Shown here: piece after piece, positions 26,663 to 34,740 of the stretch | Layout: every line of letters starts with the position of its first letter | Position numbering within the stretch: the first letter of the stretch is position 1 | NCBI GenBank assembly: GCA_036504975.1 | Contig: DASXUF010000052.1 | Span: forward strand, 1-64,000 | Source of the DNA: Candidatus Binatia bacterium | Lineage (GTDB): Bacteria; Desulfobacterota; Binatia; UBA9968 | Length of the DNA: 64,000 nt | Direction: 5' to 3' | Translations under genes and position numbers: made by a program | Notes under the pieces: model-generated | Database searches by the model: none | Told to the model about the DNA's origin: nothing | The model's input: only the letters and a program-made list of their open reading frames with translations

Positions 26663-26770
26663 ATATTCCCCCCTCTCCCCTCGTAAGAGATATGCTTTCC
26701 CAACCAGTGGAGAATCGTCATCAAATGGCGTAATATAAATAATCAATTTCTTCACTGGTTACTTCCAGCG

Positions 26771-27769
26771 ATGGTTGCTTCCCTCGAAGTACGCTTCAAC
26801 GGATTCCTTGCTTCGCTGCCAGGGTTTGAGGCGATCGACAGCCTTGATCTCCCGCAAGATCCGGAACACCGCCGCAAGGCCGACTTCCTTCTCGCCGGCC
26901 GCAATGTCATTCTGGAGAAGAAGACCTTAATGGTCGATACATCTCACAAAATCGAGCCCGCGGTCGAAAAGCATCGCAATCGGAAGGAATTTCCGCTGTT
27001 TTCTGGAACCGCGGATCTTCGAAAAGTACTCTCGCGCCTGCCTGACGGTGAGGACGTCTATCGTCGGCTATACCTTTCGATCACGCGTTCTGTTGAAGAA
27101 GCAGTTCGCTCTGCGGAGGAGCAAATTTCCCATACACGGCATGTTCTCAACCTCTCAGATTCGGTGGGACTTCTGGTAATCCTCAATGAGTCAGTTCAAC
27201 TGCTCGATCCGAATGTAGTCGGTTACCGCACGGCTAGCCTGATGCGCCGCGAACGGACAGGCAAATCTTCATCGGACAAGCTTGACTTTGTCTGGTTGCT
27301 CTTCGAGAGCCACGCGCTTGGGGGAGCAGCTGACACACCGGCATTCCCAAGCGTGCTGATCTCTGGAGAACGAGCCGCAAAATTCCCGTGGTTCACCGCC
27401 TTTCACGATGATATCGTTAATCGATGGGCTGCGTTTAACAATGGCGCTGTTGTCGACGGGGGAAGCCCAAATCCGAGTTCCTTAAAGTTCGCTCCAACCG
27501 AAGAGCTACGCAGCCCAAATCCGACACATCTGCCAAGGCACGAGGTTTGGCGCCGTCAATACAGATTGAGGCCATACTTGCGTCATCTGAGTGATGCCGC
27601 CGTCCTTGAGCACGGTAGTAAGATCATGCAACGCTTGATACCGCACTTCTTGCGGGGTGGGCCAGGCTATATTGCAGAAGTAGTGAATCCTCTGATGGAA
27701 GAGTTCACTCACTTTCAAGAGGAGGCAGGTCACCGTGCACTTGACTGGCGAGATATACCGAAACCTTAA
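26771..27769 (+). CDS. hypothetical protein, possible PD-(D/E)XK nuclease
   Basis: The 332-residue frame opens with GTG... or ATG 26771 in an AT-richer stretch. The N-terminal part shows D38 in RRKADFLLAG and E49-x-K51 in VILEKKTL, the D...ExK spacing of PD-(D/E)XK nucleases, with an upstream acidic residue possible at D30. The middle (VGLLVILNESVQLLDPNVVG) looks like a beta-alpha core. No known family name. It is the first gene of the island after the MFS gene and has lower GC than its left neighbours. The nuclease idea is inference from three residues. Confidence 0.5.
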   Translation: MVASLEVRFNGFLASLPGFEAIDSLDLPQDPEHRRKADFLLAGRNVILEKKTLMVDTSHKIEPAVEKHRNRKEFPLFSGTADLRKVLSRLPDGEDVYRRLYLSITRSVEEAVRSAEEQISHTRHVLNLSDSVGLLVILNESVQLLDPNVVGYRTASLMRRERTGKSSSDKLDFVWLLFESHALGGAADTPAFPSVLISGERAAKFPWFTAFHDDIVNRWAAFNNGAVVDGGSPNPSSLKFAPTEELRSPNPTHLPRHEVWRRQYRLRPYLRHLSDAAVLEHGSKIMQRLIPHFLRGGPGYIAEVVNPLMEEFTHFQEEAGHRALDWRDIPKP

Positions 27770-28125
27770 CTCACCAATCGAGCGGCAGGCACGAGTAACC
27801 TCGTCGCTGCCATTCACATCAAATCTTCTCCCTAAGAAAAAGTAGCTCCGAGTAGAAGCTCGACTTGAGAAGACCTGACGGTAGCACCTCTTGACGTCTA
27901 GGGAATATGGAAATCCTTTGTGGCGCAGAGGCTATCTAAAACCAGCCCGTCCCTGTTTTTCCTCTGTCCTGTTTTTTCTTCCTGTATTTTCTCTATTTTT
28001 TCTCAGGCGCAACTTATGAGCACATCGCAATGGAAAGACACCTCCGGTGAATGCAAATAGCTAATGTGATTTCCTTATTTCTGCCCGACTTGCCGCAGCG
28101 CAGAAGCCTGGGATAGAGTTCGGGA
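27770..28125. other. 356-base region with no supported gene
   Basis: AT-richer sequence between two hypothetical genes. I see no ORF with a convincing start, no tRNA and no clear inverted repeat. Confidence 0.5.
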
Positions 28126-28941
28126 GTGGGACGGAAATCACGGTTCAAGAAAACTAACCTGATCCGGAAACCGGGAGTGGCAGAAAACCCCAGACGGAAA
28201 CCTTTGGATATATGGCTCACGATTGCGAGTGTGGTTGTTGGAATAGTGTTTTTTTGGCTTCCAAAAAACCAATCGGTCTTAATCTTCAGTTTAGTATCGA
28301 TGTTTGTTCTATCACTGCATCCAGTTTGGAATTTATGGTGGATCGAGAAATCGTTAATGCGACGGTTTGCGGCGTTATCGATTCTAGTCTGCGTTGTAAT
28401 CGCATTTGGTTTCCTAGCATGGCCATCTCATGTTCAGGCCCCGCTTATCGTGTCGGGTGTTACAGGTAATAATAAGCCAGGTGCCGACATCCACGGGATT
28501 AAGTGGCAATCCTATTACTCGGAGTTGCGAATTACGTTCATGAATCCCACCGAGGATGACTATAAAAATTTGGACGTATCGGTATTTATTCCAAACCTTG
28601 CGGTGATGGGTATCGCCGAAACAACGAATCTTCCGAATGTGTTGTTTGGTCGGGTGTCGATGTTTGGGTCGCGTTCTCCTGGTATGATTCTGTGGTCCGC
28701 TAATGAGCCCTATCGTATCAGGGCCGATGTATTGCCACGGCGCGGGAGGTTTCAGATGGTTTTCGCCCTTGCCGCGCTGAAAGAAAATCTTGCAGAACTC
28801 GATTTATCGTCAGAGACAGCATCTGATTTTTCATTCCTGTTTGATGAAAAGCGCGCCGCCAGCGATGTTACTGTGACAGGTCAATATCAGATTGGGTCAG
28901 AAATTCGGAAGGTTTCCGAAAAGCTTCTCAGTGGTAAGTAG
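28126..28941 (+). CDS. hypothetical membrane protein
   Basis: Of 271 residues, the first half has three hydrophobic helices (about 27-45, 49-66 and 81-100: WLTIASVVVGIVFFWLP, VLIFSLVSMFVLSL, FAALSILVCVVIAFGFLAW). A soluble C-terminal half follows (SYYSELRITFMNPTEDDYKN and on) that is probably a beta-rich extracytoplasmic or cytoplasmic domain. The GTG start at 28126 lacks a good ribosome site; TTG 28204 is an alternative that would remove the basic N-terminus. No family recognised. Base composition is lower in GC than the surrounding chromosome. Confidence 0.55.
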   Translation: MGRKSRFKKTNLIRKPGVAENPRRKPLDIWLTIASVVVGIVFFWLPKNQSVLIFSLVSMFVLSLHPVWNLWWIEKSLMRRFAALSILVCVVIAFGFLAWPSHVQAPLIVSGVTGNNKPGADIHGIKWQSYYSELRITFMNPTEDDYKNLDVSVFIPNLAVMGIAETTNLPNVLFGRVSMFGSRSPGMILWSANEPYRIRADVLPRRGRFQMVFALAALKENLAELDLSSETASDFSFLFDEKRAASDVTVTGQYQIGSEIRKVSEKLLSGK

Positions 28942-29121
28942 CCCCAGGGCCAGCGGTTCTACTTGCTGATGGCAGCGGCTATGCGGATGGCCGGCATTCG
29001 TCGGCACAGTCCCACAATAAATATGTCAACCTGAAATCGGATTTGCTGGTCGATGTGTTAACGGGCTGTTTACAGAGACAAACCGAGGAAAAGGAAAAGC
29101 CCGCTAAGTCCGCATAAGATG

Positions 29122-29186
29122 TGGCGTCCCCGACGGGATTCGAACCCGTGTTGCCGGTGTGAAAGGCCGGTGTCCTGGGCCAGGCT
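29122..29186 (-). pseudogene. truncated tRNA-Glu(TTC)
   Basis: This carries the 3' CCA, T arm, anticodon arm (TTC) and part of the D arm of the tRNA-Glu found whole at 35904-35981. The 5' 12-13 bases are replaced by the end of higA at 29186. The anticodon stem has an additional C-A mismatch (GTGTGAAAGG instead of GCGTGAAAGG). It cannot form a complete tRNA. Confidence 0.85.
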
Positions 29187-29467
29187 CATGCAATCCGCTT
29201 CACTTTGATGCGCTCAGCGGCCTTCTCAATTTGCGCAAGGTCGTATTCCATCTGCATGCCAAGCCATACCTCGGGACTCGACCCGAACGCCTTGGAGAGG
29301 CGGATCGCCATCTCCGGGGAGATCCCGGCCTTTTCATTCACCAGATTGTTGAGTGCCTGACGCGTCACTCCAAGACGCTTGGCCGCTTCGGTGACAGTCA
29401 AATTTAGCGGCTCAATGCATTCCTGGCGCACAATGCGACCGGGGTGCGGTGGATTCTTCATGCGCAT
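29186..29467 (-). CDS. higA: HigA-type antitoxin, HTH (XRE) protein
   Basis: ATG at 29467 is preferred because GAGGAG lies six to seven bases before it; an upstream TTG overlaps the toxin stop. The 93 residues contain the HigA signature KNPPHPGRIVRQECIEPLNL and an XRE helix-turn-helix (VTEAAKRLGVTRQALNNLVN, then SPEMAIRLSKAFGSSPEVWL). It should bind HigB and repress the operon. The stop codon lies exactly at the broken end of a tRNA-Glu copy, so this TA pair was inserted at, or moved with, that tRNA fragment. Confidence 0.92.
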   Translation of the reverse strand: MRMKNPPHPGRIVRQECIEPLNLTVTEAAKRLGVTRQALNNLVNEKAGISPEMAIRLSKAFGSSPEVWLGMQMEYDLAQIEKAAERIKVKRIA

Positions 29468-29484
29468 AGCAAACTCCTCTTTCT

Positions 29485-29763
29485 TCAATGATAGTCGATC
29501 AAGTCAACGTCGTAGGCGTGGCCTTCCTCAAAGCGGAATATAAGGCGCCAGTTGGCCCGCACAGTGACGCTCCAAAAATCCTTAAGATCGCCTTTCAACC
29601 GATGGAGTCGGAAGCCCGGCAGATCCATGTCAGAAGGTTTGCGGGCGCGGTTAAGAACGGCCAGGATGTTTTCCACCTTAGCGACATGATCCGCGCGAAG
29701 CCCCTTCGCCTCGCCCTTTTCAAATAGCCGCCTCAAGCCTTTGTGCCTGAAGCTTTGAATCAC
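29485..29763 (-). CDS. higB: HigB-type toxin (RelE superfamily)
   Basis: The 92 residues match HigB: IQSFRHKGLRRLFEKGEAKG, ILAVLNRARKPSDMDLPGFR, LHRLKGDLKDFWSVTVRANW and RLIFRFEEGHAYDVDLIDYH. The basic residues and C-terminal DYH used for ribosome-dependent mRNA cleavage are present. The toxin gene comes first, as usual in higBA. It lies 95 bases from a complete tRNA-Glu gene, so the pair is bracketed by two tRNA-Glu copies. Confidence 0.92.
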   Translation of the reverse strand: MIQSFRHKGLRRLFEKGEAKGLRADHVAKVENILAVLNRARKPSDMDLPGFRLHRLKGDLKDFWSVTVRANWRLIFRFEEGHAYDVDLIDYH

Positions 29764-29858
29764 GTCGTCACTCTAGCATGTAGGGTGACAAGCATCAATT
29801 GTCATTTGGTAGGTAGTGAGACGTCAACCCGGCTCCGATCGGCAAGCGGTTGATTTTT

Positions 29859-29936
29859 TGGCGTCCCCGACGGGATTCGAACCCGTGTTGCCGGCGTGAA
29901 AGGCCGGCGTCCTGGGCCAGGCTAGACGACGGGAAC
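29859..29936 (-). tRNA. tRNA-Glu(TTC), copy B
   Basis: All four arms and an encoded CCA (TGG at 29859-29861 on this strand) are present, and the anticodon loop is CTTTCAC. The acceptor stem carries one change from copy D (GGGAAC instead of GGGGAC at 29931-29936), giving a G-U pair instead of G-C. It is probably still foldable. It is one of four same-orientation copies between 29.1 and 36.0 kb. Confidence 0.9.
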
Positions 29937-30052
29937 CGCATGTGAGCCCGTGCTGGATTGAACCGGCCTTCTCGCGTCAGGTCTTTTGCTGTTTCTTGGC
30001 CGGAAGGAATCGCTAGATTGACAGCGACATGCTCGATGGGTACGATGAGGCC

Positions 30053-30280
30053 ATGACTAATAAGATGACTAAGACGATAGAATTTGAGACCGAATTGACT
30101 GGCAGTCGCACTCTGAACATACCCCCGGAAATTGCCGCAGCCTTGCCGTCGAAGGGGACGGCGACCGTTGTGGTCTTTGTAGAGATGGACCCCGAGGACG
30201 CCGCGTGGCGCAAGGCGGCCTACGAGCAATTTCTGAGCGATGACTCAGAGCAAGACGCGGTCTATGACAAGTACCGTTGA
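30053..30280 (+). CDS. AbrB/MazE-like antitoxin, copy 1
   Basis: Alignment with the copy at 34473 places the start at ATG 30053; ATG 30065 is the second choice. The protein has an AbrB-like swapped-hairpin N-terminus (FETELTGSRTLNIPPEIAAA, then LPSKGTATVVVFVEMD) and an acidic C-terminal tail (EQFLSDDSEQDAVYDKYR) suited to wrap a toxin. It overlaps the PemK-like gene by 17 bases, which couples their translation. Function as antitoxin is inferred from fold type and partner. Confidence 0.75.
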   Translation: MTNKMTKTIEFETELTGSRTLNIPPEIAAALPSKGTATVVVFVEMDPEDAAWRKAAYEQFLSDDSEQDAVYDKYR

Positions 30281-30590
30281 TCTTGGCGACGTATATGTCT
30301 GTGTTTTTCCTTTCACCTCCGGGCAAGCAGCCAAGGCTAGACCTGTTCTGGTATTGATGGACCTTGGCCCGGATTGCCTCGTCTGCCGAATCACCTCTGT
30401 TCCCCATAGTGGTTTCCTCGACCTGCCGGTGACCAACTGGCAGGAAGCGGGTCTTGAGAAACCATCCACCATCCGGCTGTCGCGCCTGGTCACTGTGGAA
30501 AAGCCTCTGCTCAGATTCCATATCGGAAAATTGGCCAGCAAGGATTTAGATCGAGTGAGAACGCTGTGGAATGAAAAGTTCCGCTTGTGA
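30264..30590 (+). CDS. PemK/MazF-family toxin
   Basis: ATG 30264 gives 108 residues with the PemK core: LGDVYVCVFPFTSGQAAKAR, PVLVLMDLGPDCLVCRITSV and a hydrophobic C-terminal helix (LASKDLDRVRTLWNEKF). The R-P-V motif and the R-I-T/S region of the endoribonuclease active site are seen. It should cleave mRNA when free of the overlapping antitoxin. The second antitoxin copy at 34.5 kb has lost this toxin after nine codons. Confidence 0.85.
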   Translation: MTSTVDLGDVYVCVFPFTSGQAAKARPVLVLMDLGPDCLVCRITSVPHSGFLDLPVTNWQEAGLEKPSTIRLSRLVTVEKPLLRFHIGKLASKDLDRVRTLWNEKFRL

Positions 30591-30603
30591 TGTGCCTTTG
30601 AGC

Positions 30604-30684
30604 GGCTTCGGCCCCGCCTTCAGCCTGATCTCGACTTCTTATCTCCTCGCCTCGGCGCTACTCCTGTTTCTTCGCGGAAGATAA
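30604..30684 (+). pseudogene. 3' remnant of the MFS transporter gene, copy 1
   Basis: Twenty-six codons plus stop (GFGPAFSLISTSYLLASALL and on to FLRGR) correspond to the last residues of the MFS protein encoded at 25454-26662. There is no upstream reading continuity. Its last 27 bases overlap the 3' end of the convergent glycosyltransferase gene, so this is probably the ancestral MFS/glycosyltransferase junction carried in a duplicated block. Confidence 0.85.
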
Positions 30685-31488
30685 ATTTCCCTCGGTGAAA
30701 TCCCCTCGCTCATGTTTCGTCGAGACGGCAAGCGGGTAAAGACCGAACTCCGCCGCAACGGTCTCGGTTAAAGGCTCCAACATGAATAACTGGACGAACT
30801 GTTTTTTCGCGCGGCTGAGGAAAACCCTGGGGTTTTGTTTCAGATCCGAAAAACGATCTCTCCTGCTGCGATTACCTTCGCCATGCTTTGTGTCGACATA
30901 AACGGCGCCAGGAAAGGGCAGAGGGAGCAGTGACTTTCTCACTCGCGAAGGACTTAGCGAAGGCAGATCCGAATCTTCGATGTCTTCGTTCTCAGGCAGC
31001 TTCAAAAGATCGTGCCTGATGAGGTGGCTGGTGCCGCACCAGTGGTGGAATCCGTGTTTTTTGAGATAGATGCGCCGCGCGCCGTCGCGATAGAAATAGC
31101 CGCTATCAAAAAACCATCCGTGAGCCTGAGGATTTCGCTCGACGAATTCGGCGAGCCGGTTGCTGACACAATCGTCGGCATCGACTTGCATCACGTGGGA
31201 CGGAGTGAATTTCCGGGCAAGAACGAATCCTCTGGCGCGCTTGCGGTATTTGTCCTGATTCAGAGACGGATGGTGATTGGAATCGGGCACGGGAAAATCG
31301 CCGCCCGCGTAAGTGACCGCGGGATGGTTGAAGTCGATCGTCGGCTTCTCGTGACAAACTACGATGACTTTAAACGCCGCCGATGTTTGATTACAGACCG
31401 ATTTGAGACACCTCTCGAAGAGCCTGCTCACGTAGTCCCATGATCTGGCGACGCGGCGGCTCTTCAGCGGTATGACGAAGACCAGCAT
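30658..31488 (-). CDS. putative glycosyltransferase, GT-A type, copy 1
   Basis: The 276 residues start MLVFVIPLKSRRVARSWDYV, with CLKSVCNQTSAAFKVIVVCH typical of family 2-like nucleotide-sugar transferases and a DxD motif at D103-D106 (MQVDADDCVSN). A conserved HGFHHWCGTSHLIRHDLL block follows. The substrate is unknown. It is a close paralogue of the gene at 35055. The central part of the two genes is nearly identical at the DNA level, while both ends differ more. Its start lies 18 bases from a tRNA-Glu fragment, the same distance as in the second copy. Confidence 0.75.
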   Translation of the reverse strand: MLVFVIPLKSRRVARSWDYVSRLFERCLKSVCNQTSAAFKVIVVCHEKPTIDFNHPAVTYAGGDFPVPDSNHHPSLNQDKYRKRARGFVLARKFTPSHVMQVDADDCVSNRLAEFVERNPQAHGWFFDSGYFYRDGARRIYLKKHGFHHWCGTSHLIRHDLLKLPENEDIEDSDLPSLSPSRVRKSLLPLPFPGAVYVDTKHGEGNRSRRDRFSDLKQNPRVFLSRAKKQFVQLFMLEPLTETVAAEFGLYPLAVSTKHERGDFTEGNLSSAKKQE

Positions 31489-31506
31489 CTTCGAGTTGGA
31501 AGGTTT

Positions 31507-31550
31507 TGGCGTCCCCGACGGGATTCGAACCCGTGTTGCCGGCGTGAAAG
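31507..31550 (-). pseudogene. truncated tRNA-Glu(TTC), 3' half only, copy C
   Basis: From the encoded CCA through the T arm to the anticodon loop (GGCGTGAAAG) it is identical to the intact copy D. The identity ends at 31550 and unrelated sequence follows. The breakpoint inside the anticodon loop is a usual crossover position for tRNA-targeting integrases. Confidence 0.88.
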
Positions 31551-31585
31551 TGAGGTGACGCCTTTCGGGGGAAGGCTAACGAAAT

Positions 31586-31616
31586 AGGGGGCTTATCGCA
31601 AGCCCCTTATTTTTTT
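31586..31616 (+). terminator. intrinsic terminator-like hairpin
   Basis: AGGGGGCTT (31586-31594) pairs with AAGCCCCTT (31600-31608), followed by a T-rich run. No plus-strand gene ends close by; the hairpin sits between the tRNA fragment and a minus-strand gene. It may have come with the inserted cassette. Confidence 0.5.
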
Positions 31617-31712
31617 GACTTTTCACATTTCTGAAAGCCCGTGCATAGAGTGCGTAAAGTGCAACTGCTACCCCAAGAAGTGTTGACGACGTGCAGACAC
31701 GGAGCCTCTTGT

Positions 31713-32768
31713 TTACTCGATGCCCATGCCAAGAAACTTACGGGCTTCGGCTGTGCAAACAAAGCTAGAAAACCCATGGTTGTAAGCTGTGAAAATTCCC
31801 CCATGATTGATTCCCGCGTCTCGTAGCCTCTCGCCCACCTTTTTTCCTTCTATTTCGCTTCCGCAGACGGTTTGCACGAGGATGTGATCCGGAAGGTTCT
31901 TAGAAAGCAGTTCGACGAAAGGAGCATCTGTTGCGCGCCAGCCGATCACCAAAAGTTTCCTTGTTTGAGGCAAACACTTTTTGAGCGTCTCTATGTGCTC
32001 GGGCGGACATTCAAAATCAAGTTTGTTCTCAACGGGAATTGCTATCGCGGGGAATAGAGCCTTACCGCTATATTTTCGTACAGTAAGTTGATGTTGATTT
32101 GTAAATTGGTCGGTAATAAGTCGGCCGACGATGATTTGAGGCGCTAAGCGTATTACTTCGGCTGGGATCTGATTATCTTGTAGCGTATGTATTTCCCTGA
32201 GAGGCGGAACGTCTCCAAGTACCCTACCCCAGTTTATCGAACCATGTATTTTGAAAACCTTGTAGTCGCTTGAATGAACGTAGTCCGACATAGATTCAAT
32301 TGTGGTTTCAACAGTGGCAAGGGCGTCTTCAAGCATAGTGTCGTAATTGAATGTTACGAGTGAGACCGGCGTAGAATAGTTACGCAGCTGCCTAATCAGA
32401 TACAGAAGCGCTTTGTAATTTGTCACTCCCTTGTGAATATTCTCCCACCGCTTTTGACACTCCCAAATCATTGCTTGGAGATAGTAGAGAACTGCAACGA
32501 TCTCACGTTGTCCTTGACTGTGTTTTTTAGCGCCTGCTTGTAGATGTTCGAGCACACGTTCAACTGGGAGGTCCTGATTTCGGTGCCGCAGAAAAGTCAC
32601 TATCGGCGAACAATCAGGGAATCGTTGCATCGCATTAGCAAAGTGTTCTCTGTCGTCGAAAAGCTGATCAGCTAGCGGAAGTCGTGCGTCACTCCCCGGC
32701 GTAGTTCCCGGAGGATAGGAAGCCGCTGAATCGTAAGATGCTCCAGCGCCGAATATTACGGTGAGCAT
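31713..32768 (-). CDS. SIR2-like domain protein (possible NADase defence effector)
   Basis: This 351-residue protein begins VIFGAGASYDSA (residues 4-15), the nucleotide-binding loop of SIR2-like proteins. It continues with LVTFNYDTMLEDAL (N141, D143), KIHGSINW (H175) and LLVIGWRATDAPF, the usual order in bacterial SIR2 effectors. There is no additional Argonaute, TIR or helicase domain. Known relatives deplete NAD+ during phage infection. A solitary one with this architecture could be a defence protein or part of a system with the divergent genes 120 bases away. It is AT-richer than the chromosome, which suggests transfer. Confidence 0.75.
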   Translation of the reverse strand: MLTVIFGAGASYDSAASYPPGTTPGSDARLPLADQLFDDREHFANAMQRFPDCSPIVTFLRHRNQDLPVERVLEHLQAGAKKHSQGQREIVAVLYYLQAMIWECQKRWENIHKGVTNYKALLYLIRQLRNYSTPVSLVTFNYDTMLEDALATVETTIESMSDYVHSSDYKVFKIHGSINWGRVLGDVPPLREIHTLQDNQIPAEVIRLAPQIIVGRLITDQFTNQHQLTVRKYSGKALFPAIAIPVENKLDFECPPEHIETLKKCLPQTRKLLVIGWRATDAPFVELLSKNLPDHILVQTVCGSEIEGKKVGERLRDAGINHGGIFTAYNHGFSSFVCTAEARKFLGMGIE

Positions 32769-32887
32769 GTGTTTAGCTCCATTTTACTTTGAGGACAGTT
32801 TATAGCACATAGGCTCCTAGCGAACACTGGCGGGGCTTGCTTCCTTACTATATCTTATCTTAGAGTGCGGGTATGACGAATGGGTAG

Positions 32888-33583
32888 ATGCCGATGCAAA
32901 ATTCAATTCGAGTCACGCCTATAAGCCCACAAGTTCGCTATCGATCGACCTTTTTTCCACCCAACTATAACCTTGTTAAACAGGATGTCGGAATTGCCCT
33001 GGCAACGAAGATAACGGAAGTGCTTCATCTGAGGTCCAGCACTCTCATATTTAATCAAAACAACATGAGTGCGCAGTACCTTTCATTTCGGTACGTATAT
33101 CCGAATGAACCGATGCGTTATTTTGATGTATCTATTGGAATAGACCAGGCAGACCTCCTGTTTTTCAGTCCTGCGACAGCAGCCGAACTAAAGGAAGGAG
33201 TGCTTAAAATTTGGGAACCCCTTCTTGAAAAATCAAAGCCCAATATCACCGAGAATTATTTTGAAGCCACTTTCCATTCCGTTGCTGAAGATTCCGCTAA
33301 CGTTAACAGTTTTCTAGATCAGTTCGTAAAGATCCAGACAGCTAGAACCGATTTTTATAAGGGATTTTCTCTAACGGTCAACCATCCTGAAGTGATGGGA
33401 GACGCGCGCCTGACGATTGAACGCTCGAATGCGAACCCAGCGGGGCTATATTTAGCGTTCGCGGCAGTTAGCAAAAATAAAGTAAAAGATATAAATTCAT
33501 TAGCGTCTCTGATTGATAAAGCGATTTCCATTTATCGGGACATTCAGGGCTTAGCACAAATCGAAGTAGTGGAGCCAGAATAG
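32888..33583 (+). CDS. hypothetical protein of the island (divergent from SIR2 gene)
   Basis: The 231 residues carry no signal or membrane segment. They are rich in Asn, Ser and Phe (YLSFRYVYPNEPMRYFDVSI, FLDQFVKIQTARTDFYKGFS). The fold looks alpha/beta and resembles sporadic families of about 230-260 residues (TIGR04255-like) without certainty. Its stop overlaps the next start as TAGTG, so the next protein is translationally coupled. The start has a second ATG at 32894. Function unknown. Confidence 0.6.
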   Translation: MPMQNSIRVTPISPQVRYRSTFFPPNYNLVKQDVGIALATKITEVLHLRSSTLIFNQNNMSAQYLSFRYVYPNEPMRYFDVSIGIDQADLLFFSPATAAELKEGVLKIWEPLLEKSKPNITENYFEATFHSVAEDSANVNSFLDQFVKIQTARTDFYKGFSLTVNHPEVMGDARLTIERSNANPAGLYLAFAAVSKNKVKDINSLASLIDKAISIYRDIQGLAQIEVVEPE

Positions 33584-33996
33584 TGGACGGACTACAAAGA
33601 CCCTTAGATGACCATAACCGGCGAGCTTATCAATTCCCTACTGCAACCGGCACAACTAATGTCGGTTCAATAGGCTTTCTCGGTTTACGAGCGTTAGGTG
33701 GTGTTTCGGGGTTGGTTTTTGATGCACCAGTGCAACCAAACTTGAATCGCGTCTTTAATCCCCCGGTTTCGCGAGCGGGCGGTTATAGAACGCGAGAGTT
33801 GGAGTGGCGTAAAAATAATGCAGAGGCTCTTCGAAGCTTTGCCGGGCAATGGGTAGCCCTCGAAGGAGAAGAAATCATCTCTCACGGTCCTGATCCTGTA
33901 GTAGTTGCCGCTGACGCCAGGGCACGAGGAATTAGGACACCCTACATCTTTTATGTAGAGTTTTTGGCTAAGGATGTGATTCGTATCGGAATCTAA
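33583..33996 (+). CDS. DUF5678-like protein
   Basis: GTG 33583 overlaps the previous stop. The C-terminal half (WRKNNAEALRSFAGQWVALE, then GEEIISHGPDPVVVAADARARG) matches the short DUF5678 pattern. The first 65 residues are glycine-rich and disordered-looking (GTTNVGSIGFLGLRALGG). DUF5678 proteins are often encoded next to small retropepsin-like proteins, as here. Biochemical role unknown. Confidence 0.65.
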   Translation: MDGLQRPLDDHNRRAYQFPTATGTTNVGSIGFLGLRALGGVSGLVFDAPVQPNLNRVFNPPVSRAGGYRTRELEWRKNNAEALRSFAGQWVALEGEEIISHGPDPVVVAADARARGIRTPYIFYVEFLAKDVIRIGI

Positions 33997-33998
33997 AG

Positions 33999-34415
33999 GT
34001 GGAAACGGTTAACTACCAACACGTTTTTAACTACCGTCATCTCGAAGAACACACCTTCCCCATTCTCCAGTTGCGAGTTCTAAATCCACTCGACCTCGAT
34101 CGGGGGATGGATACAGATGGCTATCTTGATTCCGGGTGCCAAGCCTCACTGTTTGAGGGTTCGATCGCCAGCATCATTGGTCTTGATCTCCTTGCCGGGG
34201 AACCGAAGTTATATGCGCCGTTAAGTGGCCCTGGTATTGAGGCAAGACTACATTCAATTCGTCTTTCACACCCAGACCTTGGCAACTTTGACCTGAAAGT
34301 AGGGTTTAGCTTGACGCGGATTCCGAGAAATCTACTAGGTCGGGATTTTTTTAACCTTATGCAGGTAGGATTCCGTGAGAGACGCTTAACATTCTATATG
34401 AATCGTACACCCTAG
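33999..34415 (+). CDS. retropepsin-like aspartyl protease domain protein
   Basis: GTG 33999 starts two bases after the previous stop. The 138 residues contain the D-S-G active-site triplet (GYLDSGCQASLFEGS, D44-G46) and a LLGRDFFNLMQVGF segment (112-125), the paired features of the retropepsin-like clan that works as dimers. In these families the triplet is often D-T-G or D-S-G. It forms a three-gene operon with the two preceding proteins. The target is unknown. Confidence 0.7.
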   Translation: METVNYQHVFNYRHLEEHTFPILQLRVLNPLDLDRGMDTDGYLDSGCQASLFEGSIASIIGLDLLAGEPKLYAPLSGPGIEARLHSIRLSHPDLGNFDLKVGFSLTRIPRNLLGRDFFNLMQVGFRERRLTFYMNRTP

Positions 34416-34472
34416 GAAGTGTCCGTCTTTAATATCTCGGATGATCTCGGCGGATTGGCGTGTTCCGAGGCT

Positions 34473-34688
34473 ATGACTAAGACGATAAAATTTGAGACCG
34501 AATTGACTGGCAGTCGCACTCTGAACATACCCCCGGAGATTGCCGCAGCCTTGCCGTCGAAGGGTACGGCGACCGTAGTGGTCTTTGTGGAGATGGATCC
34601 CGAGGACACCGCATGGCGCAAGGCGGCCTATGAGCAGTTTCTGAGCAATGATTCAGAGCAAGACGCGGTCTATGACAAGTACCGTTAA
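34473..34688 (+). CDS. AbrB/MazE-like antitoxin, copy 2 (toxin lost)
   Basis: The 71 residues differ from copy 1 at only a few positions (I-K-F for I-E-F, P-E-D-T for P-E-D-A, S-N-D for S-D-D). The nucleotide sequence stays close to copy 1 through the end of the gene and a few codons beyond. Its partner toxin is truncated. An antitoxin without a toxin may protect against the related PemK protein encoded at 30264. Confidence 0.75.
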   Translation: MTKTIKFETELTGSRTLNIPPEIAAALPSKGTATVVVFVEMDPEDTAWRKAAYEQFLSNDSEQDAVYDKYR

Positions 34689-34697
34689 TCTCGGCAT
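34672..34697 (+). pseudogene. remnant start of the PemK-like toxin gene
   Basis: ATGACAAGTACCGTTAATCT (from 34672) encodes MTSTVNLG, matching the first codons of the toxin at 30264 (MTSTVDLG). After 34697 the sequence is unrelated. The toxin body is absent. Confidence 0.75.
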
Positions 34698-34740
34698 TCT
34701 ACAGACTTTTTGCTCTATCCAAATCGTTGCTGGTACAGCA

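Noticed and set aside
31012..31443. 143-codon plus-strand frame within glycosyltransferase copy 1
   Set aside because: Antisense shadow of a conserved GT; the second copy gives only a shorter version.
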